Source: Sarcophilus harrisii
Taxonomy: Eukaryota > Chordata > Mammalia > Dasyuromorphia > Dasyuridae
Reading direction: 5' to 3'
Length of the DNA stretch: 64,000 nt
Assembly (NCBI RefSeq): GCF_902635505.1
Contig: NC_045430.1
Span: 279,867,181-279,931,180 of the forward strand
Under the pieces are notes generated by a model, which was not told the origin of the DNA, ran no database searches, and saw only the letters and a program-made list of their open reading frames with translations. The translations under genes and the position numbers were made by a program. Shown here piece by piece: positions 52,185 through 63,774 of the stretch; the first letter of the stretch is position 1; each line of letters opens with the position of its first letter.

Positions 52185-52620
52185 CAGAAAGGGTTTCTGG
52201 CAGAAAATGGGATATGAGGCAACCATGAGGGAGGTTCTGTGAGGTGGGATGGGGATAGCATTAGAGTTGGCATTCAAGCTTGGAACACATAGAAATAGGA
52301 GATGGAATATTAGGTATCGGAACAGCAAGTAAGGACACATGGGTAAAAACCCTTGACAGGTGGATTGAAGACAATTTGTGAAGGGTTTCAAAGGCCAGAG
52401 AACTTGGTGCTGGATCCTTGGGACAATAGAGAGCCAATTAAGTTTCTTCAAAATGGTGATTTCCTATCTGATCTGTGCTTTAGAAAAACCCATTTGGCAA
52501 GTGTGGCTGAGGAGGAAGATGGAGAACAATGACCAGATGTTTGCATAATTCAGGTAAGAGGTGATTGGAGTGAAGGGAACAGAGGAAAGCAATGTCATGG
52601 AGGTAAAACAATCAGGTTGC
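52185..52620 (-). mobile_element. L2 3' coding region, antisense
   Basis: GAAGGGTTTCAAAGGCCAGA, GACAATAGAGAGCCAATTAA, ATCTGTGCTTTAGAAAAACC, GTGTGGCTGAGGAGGAAGAT and GCATAATTCAGGTAAGAGGT are in antisense L2 order. The last two motifs resemble a splice donor but belong to the repeat. Confidence 0.75.
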
Positions 52621-52693
52621 TGCCTTACTGAATGGACCTTAATGCACAGTTGCGTAGAACTGCATGGGTAATGCCATGACCCCTGCAACCTAC

Positions 52694-52786
52694 CCAGTGA
52701 TGAGCTCAGCCAAGCCGTATTCAGACATCAGATATCCCTGAGCCTGGGGGCGGAGGTCTGCCTGCTTGTCAGGATGGATCCATAAC
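52694..52786 (-). other. Weak candidate coding exon (93 nt), gene unknown
   Basis: On the minus strand a pyrimidine-rich acceptor (AGACTCTTTTTCAG) precedes the segment and a donor-like GTAGGT follows it. Length is 93 nt, a multiple of three, with the same phase at both ends. Only one frame is open. It reads LWIHPDKQADLRPQ and then a segment ending SEYGLAELIT, with balanced composition. The frame stays open about 80 nt further upstream past another possible acceptor (GCGCTCTCTAG at about 52870). No family is recognised and no neighbouring exon was found, so this may be chance. Confidence 0.2.
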
Positions 52787-52869
52787 CTGAAAAAGAGTCT
52801 GTACAGGTAACTGAGAGGAGCCACGAAGGCCTCGGATCCCGTGCCAGCCCACCTACTCCTGCAGCCCCC

Positions 52870-55360
52870 TAGAGAGCGCAGAACAGCCCGGTGTCAAAAA
52901 AGAGACAGTGCCCTAGCAATCAGGGCTTTGGGGGTTTTGAGTGCTAACAAGGGATACTTTGATCACCTAACAGAGATCTTTGTCTCCAGCCAAGAGCATT
53001 TGCCAAAAACAATTAGGGAAGAATCTCAGATTGTCTGCTCTTTCTGAGAAAACCTAAAGGTGAACTCTTGGGGTGTAGTCTCTCCTCCTCCCCCATACCC
53101 ACGGTTCCATGTTGACTCTCAATTAAGTAATCACTTACCACTGTCTGACTCCAGCAAAGTAACTTACCTGAAGGCCCTCCTTAAGCAGGGCTCTTTACCA
53201 GTTAACCAGTTCTGGAAAGTGGGTAACAATTCAGTTGTTTGTTCTCTCCAGAGAAGAAAGATTTTTCTTAGTTGTGAACATCTGTTTAATGTGAGCATTA
53301 TTGTTTCTCACTAGGCCTCTCGGCCTTGACAGTGCAAAATAGAACATTTTAAATATTCTATTGAATGAGACAGACTCAGGATAACTTAGAAACACAGGGT
53401 CACATTCTGGGCAGACGGACACTGAATATAATCTTGGAGGATGACAGAAAACCCACAGACAGAACAGGCAGCAGGCAAAAGGACTCTGTAAATGGTCATG
53501 AATTTAACTTCTCAAAAGCTTTTAGTACAATGGCTTCTGAAAGAACCCTTGTCTGAAGCTGACATTTTCTGCTTCTCAAATGAGAGAATCATTTATTTGT
53601 GAAGTTTCAGATTGGGATCGTGTAGCAGTGCTGACCAGCATCCATCCCTATGTACCCGTGCACAAACAGGCACACGTACACATATATATGCTTACTTTGC
53701 AAGAAGAACAATTCTACCAAATGTTTTTTTTCAATGTTTCTTTAAAAATTAAACAAGCAAACAAAATGAGAACTCTAGGGGCTCTAAGGCAGGATCTATG
53801 AATTTAGAGCAAGGTGAATATCTTCCCTCCCCTCATCTCAGCAAAATGGAAGAAAATTGAAAGGGAAGGAAAGCAGATTGTTTATTTCCATTGTGCCTGG
53901 AAAAGAATTCGAATTTGGGATTCCAAATACCAAGGGAAAGGACTTCCTCAGAGGTATGACTAAAGGGAAGAAGATGCTGAAACGGCCAAAAAGAAAATCC
54001 TATTGTCAGGTGCGTGACAGCAAACAATGAAAGGATTAAAAATGACATTAGAAAAAAGAAATCCTGATTCCCCGTCCAAGGCACTGGATAAGAAGCCCCA
54101 TCTGTGAATTTTGAGGCTCCAAGGCCACAGGAATTGCCAGAGTGGTGACTCATGAAAGCATTTTTAATGGGCGCTATCTCGTGGACTTCAGAATGAGCCG
54201 ACTTTAATTTCTAGGTGCTCAGGAGATATTCCTTCACTTACAAATAGCCCAAAGTTAGTAGCATCCATGCATTGCTATCATCTCCTCTTGGAAGAGTTCC
54301 TGCTGTTTTGCAGTCTGGTGCTGATTTTCATAGGAGCTGGAGGATACAAGATGGCTGCCCCATCGCTCATGGAACCCTGTCTTTTTCTCTTATCCTGCCC
54401 ACCTGGGATCAGCTCTGGCACAAAGCTTATTTTACTATGAACAAGTTTTAATTAAAGAGGAATGGGCCATTGAGTAGATTTTAATGATTCACTGCCATTC
54501 TAGGGGAGTCTTACTCCTGGTGGCCATAAGCACCCAACCTCTGAAAGTGGGATTGAAGAGATGGGAGAAAAGTCAGTGAAAGAGAAATGATAACTTTGCC
54601 ATATTAGAATCAGCTTTGATTACTTTTCACAGGGTGGGAATAAATGGAAATTGGTGTTTGGGGTATTTTTTTAACCTCGTGTACAAATCGATGGCTTTTT
54701 GGGTGCTTTATGAAGTTTGAGGTAATCGCTACTGTTGTTTAAATGTCTTCTACAGCTTTATCTAAAGAGACTTCACTTCTTAAAAATGGCTTAATCAGAT
54801 TGTTGTGTTAGGATATATCCTCCTGATGGTCTTCTTGATGCCCACATCACTGTACCCCCAGAATGTATAATTATCCTTCCCCCCATTCCTGTAAACAGAC
54901 TCTATTTCAACCAGTGCTGTCTATAAGCCCAAGCTCCACAGAGATCAGCAGTTTGACATCCAAAGGTGTCTACTTCAGCATGGAGCACTGCTTTGAACTG
55001 GGTGAGATCCAGTCTTCCAGGCTTTGGGGACCTACCCTTGAGTTCCAGGTCCACAGAGACTGGGAGCCTGTCCTGTGATTTTTGCATCTCCTGATTTCAG
55101 GTTCACTGATTTCAGGGAATTAGATTTCTGACAATTATCATGTTATCATCTGAATGTCACCTGATGATTCCATTTCCTTTGGCTATTTTTGAGGTACAGG
55201 GCACAATGTTGAGGTCAGGTATTCACCCCTCTGGCTGGAGCTGCCCCCAACAAACATATTATTACAATAAGAAGCATCTGGATATACGAGTCATCAGTTT
55301 GGTTTATTTTTGCTTTTGTGTATGACAGCATAGTAGCAATGTGATCAAAGTACGAAATTA
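52870..55360. other. 2.5 kb without recognised repeats
   Basis: No transposon, RNA gene or exon is recognised. Repeat-free DNA of this length stands out in the window. It contains AT-rich homeobox-like words (TTTTAATTAAAG at 54448) and an AAGATGGCTGCC (54350) resembling a YY1 site. These are suggestive only. Confidence 0.3.
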
Positions 55361-55451
55361 AATAGAACCTCCTTCTTCTCCTTTTCCTCTTTTCCCTCCT
55401 CTCCTCTTCCTCCTCTTCCTCTTTCTCTTCTCCCTCTTCCTCCTCCTCCTG
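55361..55451. repeat. Polypyrimidine (TCC/TTC)n tract
   Basis: Some 90 bases of irregular CTTCTCC, CCTCTTCC and TCC units, all pyrimidine on the plus strand. Confidence 0.9.
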
Positions 55452-56774
55452 CCATCCCCACCAAGCAGCCTCTCAGGAAGTGCTGGTCTTAGTTTCTTAT
55501 TACCTGCACTCCTTCTCTTTGGCACGGTAATCTACATCATTGAAGAGAGTGTTGGGGCTTCTCCTTGGCCCCAGAAGCAGATATTGGAGAGGACATTATG
55601 GCTGTTTTAAGGACAGAACAAGATGCTCCCAAGTGCTTAAACATTTAGACACTCAGGTAGCCGACATGATCTATACCATCCCCAACCCATTTCTGAGCTA
55701 TAAGAATCTTCCAAGATCCAGTGCAGACAGGAGCCATTGGACTCCTCCAGCCCAGGTTCTCTGCTTCCTCTTCAAGCCCTTGTTCCATGTTTTCTGAGAC
55801 TTCCTCCAGTGCCTCCTAGAACACACGATGCTCTGAGAACTGGAATTTCCAAAGAGTCTGATCTGCACCAACCTGAACTGAGGCTCTGGATCTTGGGCAA
55901 AGGGCTCGACCTCCGTCACCCACCTCGAGGATTCACCTGCCCTCTCCCCAGTCTCTGGATCTGGATGCTTTTTCCTACTTGCCCATACTCATGACTGTAT
56001 TATCCATGAGAGTTCTCTGGCTTCCAGGGACATCTTTTAGCCTCCTGTTCCCGACCTTTCTTGGGCAGAAGCAGTTTTCCATTCCATATCAGTCAGTCAA
56101 TCAATGACGCCCACTCCGGCAAGGGCCAGGCACTTACTTGCCTATTTCTAGCCCAGTGTTTACAACCCAGGAATCCAAGCTTCATATTTTCATTTTTGTT
56201 TCTTTGCCTTTTCTTCTTGAGGTTTCATGTCCCCCAATCAAACCTGTACAGGAAGGATGAAGCCCTTCAATGGGCTTGGACTGACACCATCTTATTTTGT
56301 TGGCTAAGGGCTTGGTTTCTACCCTTGTTGCTGTGGTTTTCCAGAGTAAAAGGACAATCCTCTTCATTAACCATAGGATTACTTCAAAGGTTTAAGCCAA
56401 AGCTCCAGATCAGCTGCCAACAGCGCAATCTCGCAGCCTTGCTGGGAAAACCCATCTACAGGAGAAGGCAGTGAACACACTGAACCGGGCGCAGTGAAGG
56501 ATGTAAACAGTTGCCTTAATGAACTCCCAGCCAGAGTCTTGGAGATAAAAAAAAAAAACAAAACTATTTCATAAGAACAAGATTAATGAGGTGTGGCTAG
56601 ACTGGAGTTTGTCAGTGAATGATCTGGGATTTTATCGGCCTGTAAGCTAAATGTGAGTTAATGGGGTGTCTCGGAAGCCAAGAAAGCTAACATAGACTTG
56701 GGCTGCAGTAAAAAAAGGGATGATGTCCAAAACCCTGGATGTGATTGCTTGGTGAGAATCTCCCTTACTCAGAT
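55452..56774. other. Unassigned sequence, no gene seen
   Basis: A 137-codon plus frame (56061-56474) includes a hydrophobic run but no family motif or start context. A12 occurs at about 56548-56559. No repeat family is recognised. Confidence 0.35.
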
Positions 56775-57002
56775 CCCCTAATAATAATGGCCCTTCTTAG
56801 GTGCCAGACACCACTGTGAGCACTTTACAAACTATTATCTCCTTTGATCTTACTCTGGGAGAAGGATCTTATCAGGTGCTATTGTTATTCCCATTTTCCA
56901 GATGAGAAACTAAAGCAGACATAAATGAATGGCCAGACCAGAAACCTGGGGATCCCCCCAGATCCAGTGCTCTCAGCCCACTGTGGCACCTTTCAGCTGC
57001 CC
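56775..57002 (-). mobile_element. MIR-type SINE, near full length, antisense
   Basis: CTAATAATAATGGCCCTTCT, TAGGTGCCAGACACCACTGT, TTATTCCCATTTTCCAGATG, GATCCAGTGCTCTCAGCCCA and TGGCACCTTTCAGCTGCC run from the 3' end to the tRNA-like head in antisense order. Confidence 0.82.
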
Positions 57003-57029
57003 ACATTGATTACTGGGTTTAATTTAAGG

Positions 57030-57200
57030 GGTCACAGTTTAGAGAGAGTATTAACAAGTTGGAGGACCTCTGGAGGAGGTGAACCAAACTGATTTAATTT
57101 GGAGGAGAGACACTGGCAAGGGGGTCAAGATAGAATTTTTAAATCTGTGGGGTAAAGGTTCTCACATGAAAGATGAGCTAAATTTTTTCTGTTCTCATTT
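57030..57200 (+). mobile_element. CR1/L3 fragment
   Basis: CAAGTTGGAGGACCTCTGGA, GGAGGTGAACCAAACTGATT and TCAAGATAGAATTTTTAAAT follow the sense order of the CR1/L3 region that codes the end of the RT protein and the 3' UTR. It stops before the LINE terminus. Confidence 0.5.
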
Positions 57201-57574
57201 TAACACTAGTTTTCTTCTAGGGATTTTCTATACTGGGAGTCATGAAATGCTACAATCTCTGAAGAAAAGAAAGGCGACCCCAAAGGCAATGCATATGAAA
57301 ATGTGAGCAAACCGGAGCCCATCACCAGGGGAATTGGGCACCCGAGATGATGTTAAAGAGGTGTTCATTTAGGGAAGGAGAGTCAAGAGCCATCGATCAA
57401 CGGGGTAATCCATGGATTTCATTGTTACCCATATAATGTCCAGAGATCTGCAGGACAACCAGAAACTTGAGTGAATCCACATTGAAGATTTATGGGAAGA
57501 CATAGACTAGAGAGTGCAAATGATGAGGTGCCAATGAACTAGGATATGTGTCCTTGGGCAGAATTCCCACATTA

Positions 57575-57645
57575 ATGAGATTCAATTCAATAAACAGTTG
57601 GTAAACACCTACTACATGCAAAACCCTGGAGCTCATACAGCTCTC
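57575..57645 (-). mobile_element. L2 3' tail, antisense
   Basis: AATTCAATAAACAGTTGGTA then AACACCTACTACATGCAAAA is the complement of the LINE-2 terminus. Confidence 0.55.
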
Positions 57646-58954
57646 CCACTCTCTTTATTCATTACTATGACCAAAATCTGTCATTTAGGTCACTGACCCA
57701 GGTCACCCATTACCTATCCTGGCCATCAGGACATTTAATTTGCTGCTAGACTAGAATTCTGTGGATATACCAATGGGGCAATCTCTGTTGCTCATTCCTT
57801 CCTTGCCATCCCCAAATATAAGGACCATTCTTCCATCTCTAGAAAGTCAGAGTAAGGAACTTTTCTGTTCCCCTCATCAGACTGGCCTTTGAGCACATGG
57901 TCCCCTAGGAATTCCTGTCTGGGATGGGGCCATCTCTTACTTGTTTATGAGATCCCACAAAAAGACATCATCATTCCCCTCCTACCCTCCCCCAACCCCT
58001 ACCCAGAATTACTACCCAGTAGTAATGGCAGCCACTTGCAGCAGCGGCAGTCAATGACATCGACAGACACAAAGTTGCCTTGAATATTCTCTTCTCAGAA
58101 GATTGCCATCATTTTATAATTCTTTCTTGCTAAGCATTTTCCTTTCTATGCTGGAATAAAACTGCCTATTTCAAACTTGATTCATGTTTGTATTATGTGG
58201 ACCTTTTTTCTCCCCCTCCCCAAAGGTGAGAAACCCAAAATAAAATTGCTTTTCAGTAATCTAAGGTCTGATTGGAATTAGAACACTGGGTAGATCATTC
58301 CCCTATCCATAGAGGGAATCTCAGAGCAATGGACCTGGGGCAAATCAGGTTAAAAACAGGGAATGATGACATTTTACCAATTATCATATATATAATTTTA
58401 CCTTGAGACTCCCTGAAGCCATATTGCCTCCAGGAACAAGCCACGGTCTTTGGTCTTCTCATTTTCCTTTCCCATTCTACATGAAGACACAGAAGCTACA
58501 GGAATCCAGGAGTCAGAACACAGACTTAGTTTGTAAGCAGTGCACCAAAAATGACCCAAAGAAGAAGCGGTAATGTTTGGGACCCCAATCTAAGAGAAAG
58601 AGTCCTAAAGGAATTATTCTCCATTTGGACATGAACTTGCAATGCTGCAAAACCAAGTTTTAAGCTTATGCACTAAATGACTCATATGGCATAGGGGAAA
58701 ATATGCCTTCCATATATTAGGGAAAATATTGGAACTTTGTTTTTATATTATCTTTGGAATAAATACCTCTTTGTAAAAGCTAATCAATTCTAAGTTCCTT
58801 TAATTAGGGCACTACTCATAGTGCCTTAACACAGTCAGTAGGACTCAATGGACTCAATAGAATATGCGATAGAGAAAGGCCACCCTGATCTCTTAGGGAA
58901 TTTCCTCTCCTCTAAGGGGCCAATGGAGGAAATGTGCCCTGGAAGAGAGGATTA
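57646..58954. other. Unassigned sequence, no gene seen
   Basis: No recognised repeat or exon over 1.3 kb. Contains several AATAAA words (for example 58156, 58241 and 58758) without an assigned gene. Confidence 0.35.
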
Positions 58955-59150
58955 CAGTGTACATGTTATCTTAGAATCTCAAAATAACTTTGTGAAGTAG
59001 GTAATGTAGGTATTATTATCCCTCTTTTATGGATGGGGAAACTGAAGCTTGGAGAGCTTTTTAGTGCCTTGTCCAAAGGCACCTGGCTAGTAGGAATCTG
59101 AGATAGGATTCAAACCCATGTCTTCTGCAGTTCAATTTCAGAATCTATCC
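58955..59150 (-). mobile_element. MIR, antisense
   Basis: CAAAATAACTTTGTGAAGTA, ATTATTATCCCTCTTTTATG, GGGGAAACTGAAGCTTGGAG and GGATTCAAACCCATGTCTTC match antisense MIR over nearly 200 bases. Confidence 0.75.
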
Positions 59151-59230
59151 ATATTACCATTCTGCCTTTTCACCATGGAAAGTAAAACTCAGTGTACCTT
59201 CTTTTTATCTTTTAGTCGAGCTTCTAGTAG

Positions 59231-59253
59231 TCCCCCCCCACACACACACACCT
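59231..59253. repeat. C-run followed by (CA)n
   Basis: CCCCCCCC then about seven CA units. Confidence 0.9.
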
Positions 59254-60237
59254 GCCCAGACCTCTATGGATTGATCCCAAAGAGTCAGCATATTGATTAA
59301 AATGTCTTATTAGGCCTAAGGTTTCCATGTGTTCATAATCCAGCTGGTTTCTATCAGAGATGGTTGCAAAACTTGGCCATTAAGAGATATAATGGAACCC
59401 TCCTTCTTTCAGAAGCCTTGGGTTTCAAAATTTAACCAGAAAAAGAAAGGAAAAACAGTAATGGAATCCAAAGAATCTTTTGGATCTAACTTTCATTCCT
59501 TCATGGTATTTAATTTAGGGTAAATGTGTTTTACTGGAGTTTTCCAGTAAGAGTTACTTTGTCTGCTCAAATGACAGATGCTGCTATTTTCCTAATTAAT
59601 ATTAAGGAAATACACTATTCTTGAATGAAAATTTAGCTCATAGAAATTGGAAAATTTTGAAATAATTATTAAGAAACTTACAGATTCTGTCCCGTGAAAG
59701 TATTAAACATTTGTATTAAGAATTTTGTTATAGGGTTATGATGTTTCTACTATCCTTACCTAGACTAGAGGGAAGGAAAAAAAATCAAGATGGAGGCAAT
59801 ATCAAGGCAGATTATATTATGAAGCAGTGGCAATGGCCATTAGAATAATTCAGCTGAATCATAGTCCCATAGACCCCACGTGAGTGTTCCTAATAATTCA
59901 GAGATTGAAAACTTATTGAATAGCAGGCTAGAGAGGCAGGGGAGAGGGGAGGGCATCTGTTTTATTTCTCAACAGGATACTGATATCTAAGCCAACTTTC
60001 TGAAACCATCAGGAAGCTGGCATATTTCAACAATCTGATGGGACTAGTTAGTGTTAATTTATTTAAAACCTCATAGTGTTGTTCAGATTCATCTTTTCAT
60101 GAAAGAAAGAATGAGTGAGGGAGGGAGAGAAGTGATTAATAATACCTCTAATATAACAAAGTTTTAAAGCTTTCATAGCCTTGATCATACTGTCTAACAT
60201 CCAAGTTTGTATAATTCTAATTACAACTTTATGCAAA
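59254..60237. other. Unassigned sequence, no gene seen
   Basis: About 1 kb without a recognised repeat or exon. Confidence 0.35.
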
Positions 60238-60239
60238 TA

Positions 60240-61064
60240 CAGTCAGCCATCAACTTTCTTGAGGGTAAGTTTTTAGAAAATGGCCCAAAAGTAAAAAATG
60301 CAAATATTGAAAGATTGAACTTAAGGGAAATAGGAGGTTATGTTCCTATGTCCACTAAAAATTATAATAATTTCACTAAAATTACTAAAAATATACTTTT
60401 CTGCATATAATTCTTCATAACATTCTGATAATGTGTCCTTAAAAAAAGCACAGTAATTATGAAATGATCCATAAAATGCAGCACCAAAAATACAATTGGT
60501 AGGATGGAGGATGTTTTTCCTCACTAATACTTTGCTAGAATTCTGTGATCTTTGGCCGTAATATTTCAGAAAGAAAAAAAAATCCACATTGATTTCAGAC
60601 AATGTTCACTTTGTACAACATAAATTCTATAGGGCCATAAATAATTTGACAATTCATTAACACCAAACTTGTAACTGATGGTGATATTCTGGCACAAGGT
60701 TTATATAACACTTTTATTTTCTTGCTAATCTGCATCACTTAGCCCACTGCACATTGGGGCTTAGAATCCAAAGAGCTTGTATTATACTTTAGAACATAAT
60801 TGTGATGCAGAAATTGAGTTGTAAAGGCAAACTATGGAAATATTCAATGGATGCATGGGAAGCTCTTTCCAACAGTGAGATGAACAAGACTAGTGACCTA
60901 GTAGGATGCCAGCTGCTCCACAAATTTGCATGTATGACACCTTTCATTTTTTTTTCTCCATGAATGTGTGATTGCCAAAGTGAAAGTGAAGACGAGGTTA
61001 CTATAGAAATCATGCCAGTGCTTAAAGTTGTGAAAGTTAAATTGTAACAGTTGAGGATTGACTA
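60240..61064. mobile_element. Tigger/mariner-like DNA transposon remnant with TA flanks
   Basis: The left end CAGTCAGCCATCAACTTTCT and the complement of the right end (TAGTCAATCCTCAACTGTTA) agree at 12 of the first 16 positions, and both are flanked by TA (60238-60239 and 61065-61066). The subterminal text GAGGGTAAGTTTTTAGAAAA resembles the GGGGATAGGTTCCAGAAAA-like border of Tigger-type elements. The 825-bp interior has no transposase frame (longest about 93 codons, unrelated), so it is non-autonomous or internally deleted. Confidence 0.6.
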
Positions 61065-61096
61065 TATATACATACATATATATATATATATATATT
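61065..61096. repeat. (TA)n microsatellite at the transposon border
   Basis: ATATATACATACATATATAT followed by more TA units. It grew directly from the TA target site. Confidence 0.9.
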
Positions 61097-62654
61097 ACAT
61101 GCATACATTTCTTTATACAGGATCTATCCAAAATTCTGAGTGAAAATTTAAGCGATTAAAATTTAAATTTGTGTGAAGGACTTTAGGACACCTTGTGTAG
61201 TGTATATGTAAATGTATTCATGTTGTATGTGTATTCATGTGTGTTGTATGCATAGATATGACTGTGTATGTGTATTACATGTATATACCTTGTGACTATT
61301 ATAAATCTAGTTGGGATTTACAAGTATCAGCAAACTGCAGCATGTTTGCAAAGGTGATAGAAAAAGATTTCCACTGGCAAATGGAAAATGGCTATCACTG
61401 GAGAAAAAGATGAAAAAAATAGACTTTATCTTCACTATTTTTTCTCCTCACTTGTCCCTTTCTCCTATGACAGGGGACTCTCTCTCCATTGTTCACTCTT
61501 CTCTGTCTACATTCTTTGATCACAGTGTTCCACCCTTTGTGTCAGATCATCTTTAGGCACAAAGGAAAATATTTTATTGTGATTTGATTATAATTTTTGA
61601 CAGAATGTAGAAGACATAACTGACAAAACGGAGATCTGACCTTCAGAGATTACCATGAAGATGTAAGTCAATAAAGTAAGAGCCTTTGGTTATAAAATAT
61701 CCCTTCAGTATTATAGAAAACATGAATTGCCTGTGAAAGTTTAGGTGAATGCTTCATAGAGAAAACCAGAAAGAAAATCAACTCCCTTTCTTAACCTTTC
61801 CTTTTTGGTAGGGAAAAAAAGGCTTTAGCTATATATATGGAAATATTCTCTCTTTGTCCTTTTTATATCTAACTTCAAAATAAATAAGGTTTTAAAAAAT
61901 GAACTACTTGACCAGACAACACATGTGTTATTGAGGTGCTGCATATTTGAAATTTATTAAAATAATTTTTAAACTATGCACAAATGCAAAGGATGATGCA
62001 TCCCTTTGCATCTTGAGAGGAAGGCACCATTTGGAGCCTGTGGTCAAAGACAAACAGAGAAATAAATACAAGGATGAAATCTTGAACAAACAATAATGGG
62101 TTGTTTTGATAAGGGTGCCTTACTCTGCTTGCTTCCTAGAAGTAAAGCATTAAGTAAAAATAGATAAGGCTAATGAAGACATTGAGAAATGTTATAAATA
62201 CAACAAAGTCAACCATGTAAGTAGGGCAAATCCCCTCCATGGTTGTTGCAATCCATTGGTAAATTATTGGGTAATAATTCAAGGGAAAAGAGGGAAAAAA
62301 CTGGTGAGCAGTGACCTCAATGACTTGAAAAATGGCTCAAAATGTCAACCAAATATACATATATTGAGTATCCCATCATGCATGTTTTATTATGTATAAA
62401 TCTGAACAATGGATAAGAGATGTGACTTGTTGGGTTTGTTATGTCACACAGATCTAGCAGACAAATCTAACCTATCCTCTAATTGCATTTGTTCTTGAAC
62501 AACTATCCTGTCTAAACAAGGTGCTTTGTTATTCAAATGTTTCCTTCGGCAAAGCAAAAAGACCACAGTTGAGGAGATAGGGTCACCTTGAACTGATATT
62601 TCTTATCATGAATTCCATTTTTCTTAAAGAAGATAATATAATAACATTTTTATA
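61097..62654. other. Unassigned sequence, no gene seen
   Basis: A TGTATGTGTAT-rich patch lies at 61200-61290. No repeat family or exon is recognised over the remaining 1.4 kb. Confidence 0.35.
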
Positions 62655-62850
62655 AAGATGCAGTGTGGCCTAGCAGCGAGAGTACTATTCCCAGAGTCAG
62701 AAAAAACAAAAGACAAAAACAAAACAAAACAAACAAAAACACAGGGTTCAGATCCTAACTCTAGTGCTTATTTAGCTAGATAACCATGGGCAAATTATTG
62801 AATGGCACTGAGCTTGAGTTGCCTCATTTGTAACCTTTTAGTGCCCCACA
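62655..62850 (+). mobile_element. SINE (MIR/Mar type) with internal (CAAAA)n
   Basis: The head GATGCAGTGTGGCCTAGCAG and CCCAGAGTCAG is interrupted by A-rich (CAAAA)n at 62701-62742. The body then resumes with GGTTCAGATCCTAACTCTAG, ATAACCATGGGCAAATTATT and TTGCCTCATTTGTAAC. Confidence 0.65.
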
Positions 62851-63463
62851 GTGACTATAAATTATGAATTGGTTGATTGATTGATCAATTCTAAAATTGA
62901 GTAACTAGTTTCCACTGCAAGTTACCTAAAGTAATAAAATGTGAGTCTAGACAAGTAAGTAAACAATCAAATAGGTAAGCAAGTAAAATAAATACATACA
63001 TACATAAGTGAGTAAAATAGAAAGGGAAATATAAATGAGAAAAGTAATCCATTAGGTTTAAAGTATAAGCTACTTTCAAAAAGTAAAATGCTAACAAATA
63101 TTAATATTAGAATTTTAATGCAAATCTCTCAACCAGTTCCTTGCTGTGTTACTGTGTCAAATACTTTCAGCATTCGATAATCATTGAATGAAATGTCAAA
63201 TGAATGAAAAAGAGTCTATTTTTACCAGGTGTTTCAAGAAAGATCTCCTAGATCTAGGACTAGTGCAAATACCACGAATAACTAGTTGTCTGGCAATTCT
63301 ATATTTCAATCATATACTGGATCTGATAAGCAATTGGTCAAATCTTTTGGTCTTCTAGTTTTGCCTTTCACCCACCCTACAACGTCCAGCTGAAAAGGCA
63401 TATTTTTTCTCCTGTAACTTTTGGGTCTTACTAGGGAGTTTTCAAAAAGGCTTCCATAATCAA
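62851..63463. other. AT-rich unassigned sequence
   Basis: Short TTGATTGATTGATCAAT and (CATA)n patches (62870-62890 and 62991-63006). No element or exon is recognised. Confidence 0.35.
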
Positions 63464-63715
63464 GGAGGCACTATAGTATAATGTATAATTCCAGATTTGG
63501 ATTAAAAAAATCTTAAGTTTGAATCCTTAGACATTTATAATTTATATGACCCTTGCCAAATCATTTAACTTCTCTTAGTCTATTTTGTAAAATAGAGATA
63601 ATAAAAACCTCCAATTGGTTTGTTATGAAGATCAAATGAGATATTTATAAAGCTCTTTGTGAAACTTAATGCATTGTCCAAATATTAATTACTATTCTCA
63701 TCATTACTGTTAATG
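63464..63715 (+). mobile_element. CORE-SINE, MIR/Mar type, near full length
   Basis: The head GGCACTATAGTATAATGTAT, ACCCTTGCCAAATCATTTAA, TTTGTAAAATAGAGATAATA, GTTATGAAGATCAAATGAGA and TTTATAAAGCTCTTTGTGAA are in sense order to an ATTAATTACTATT tail. Confidence 0.7.
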
Positions 63716-63774
63716 TTTTATATGGCTGCAGAAGTTTGATGTCTAAAAGAAGCATGGTGAGATCTATATGGCAA

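Noticed and set aside
56061-56474. 137-codon plus-strand frame with a hydrophobic stretch
   Set aside because: The hydrophobic run comes from T-rich DNA. No family similarity or transcription signal is visible.
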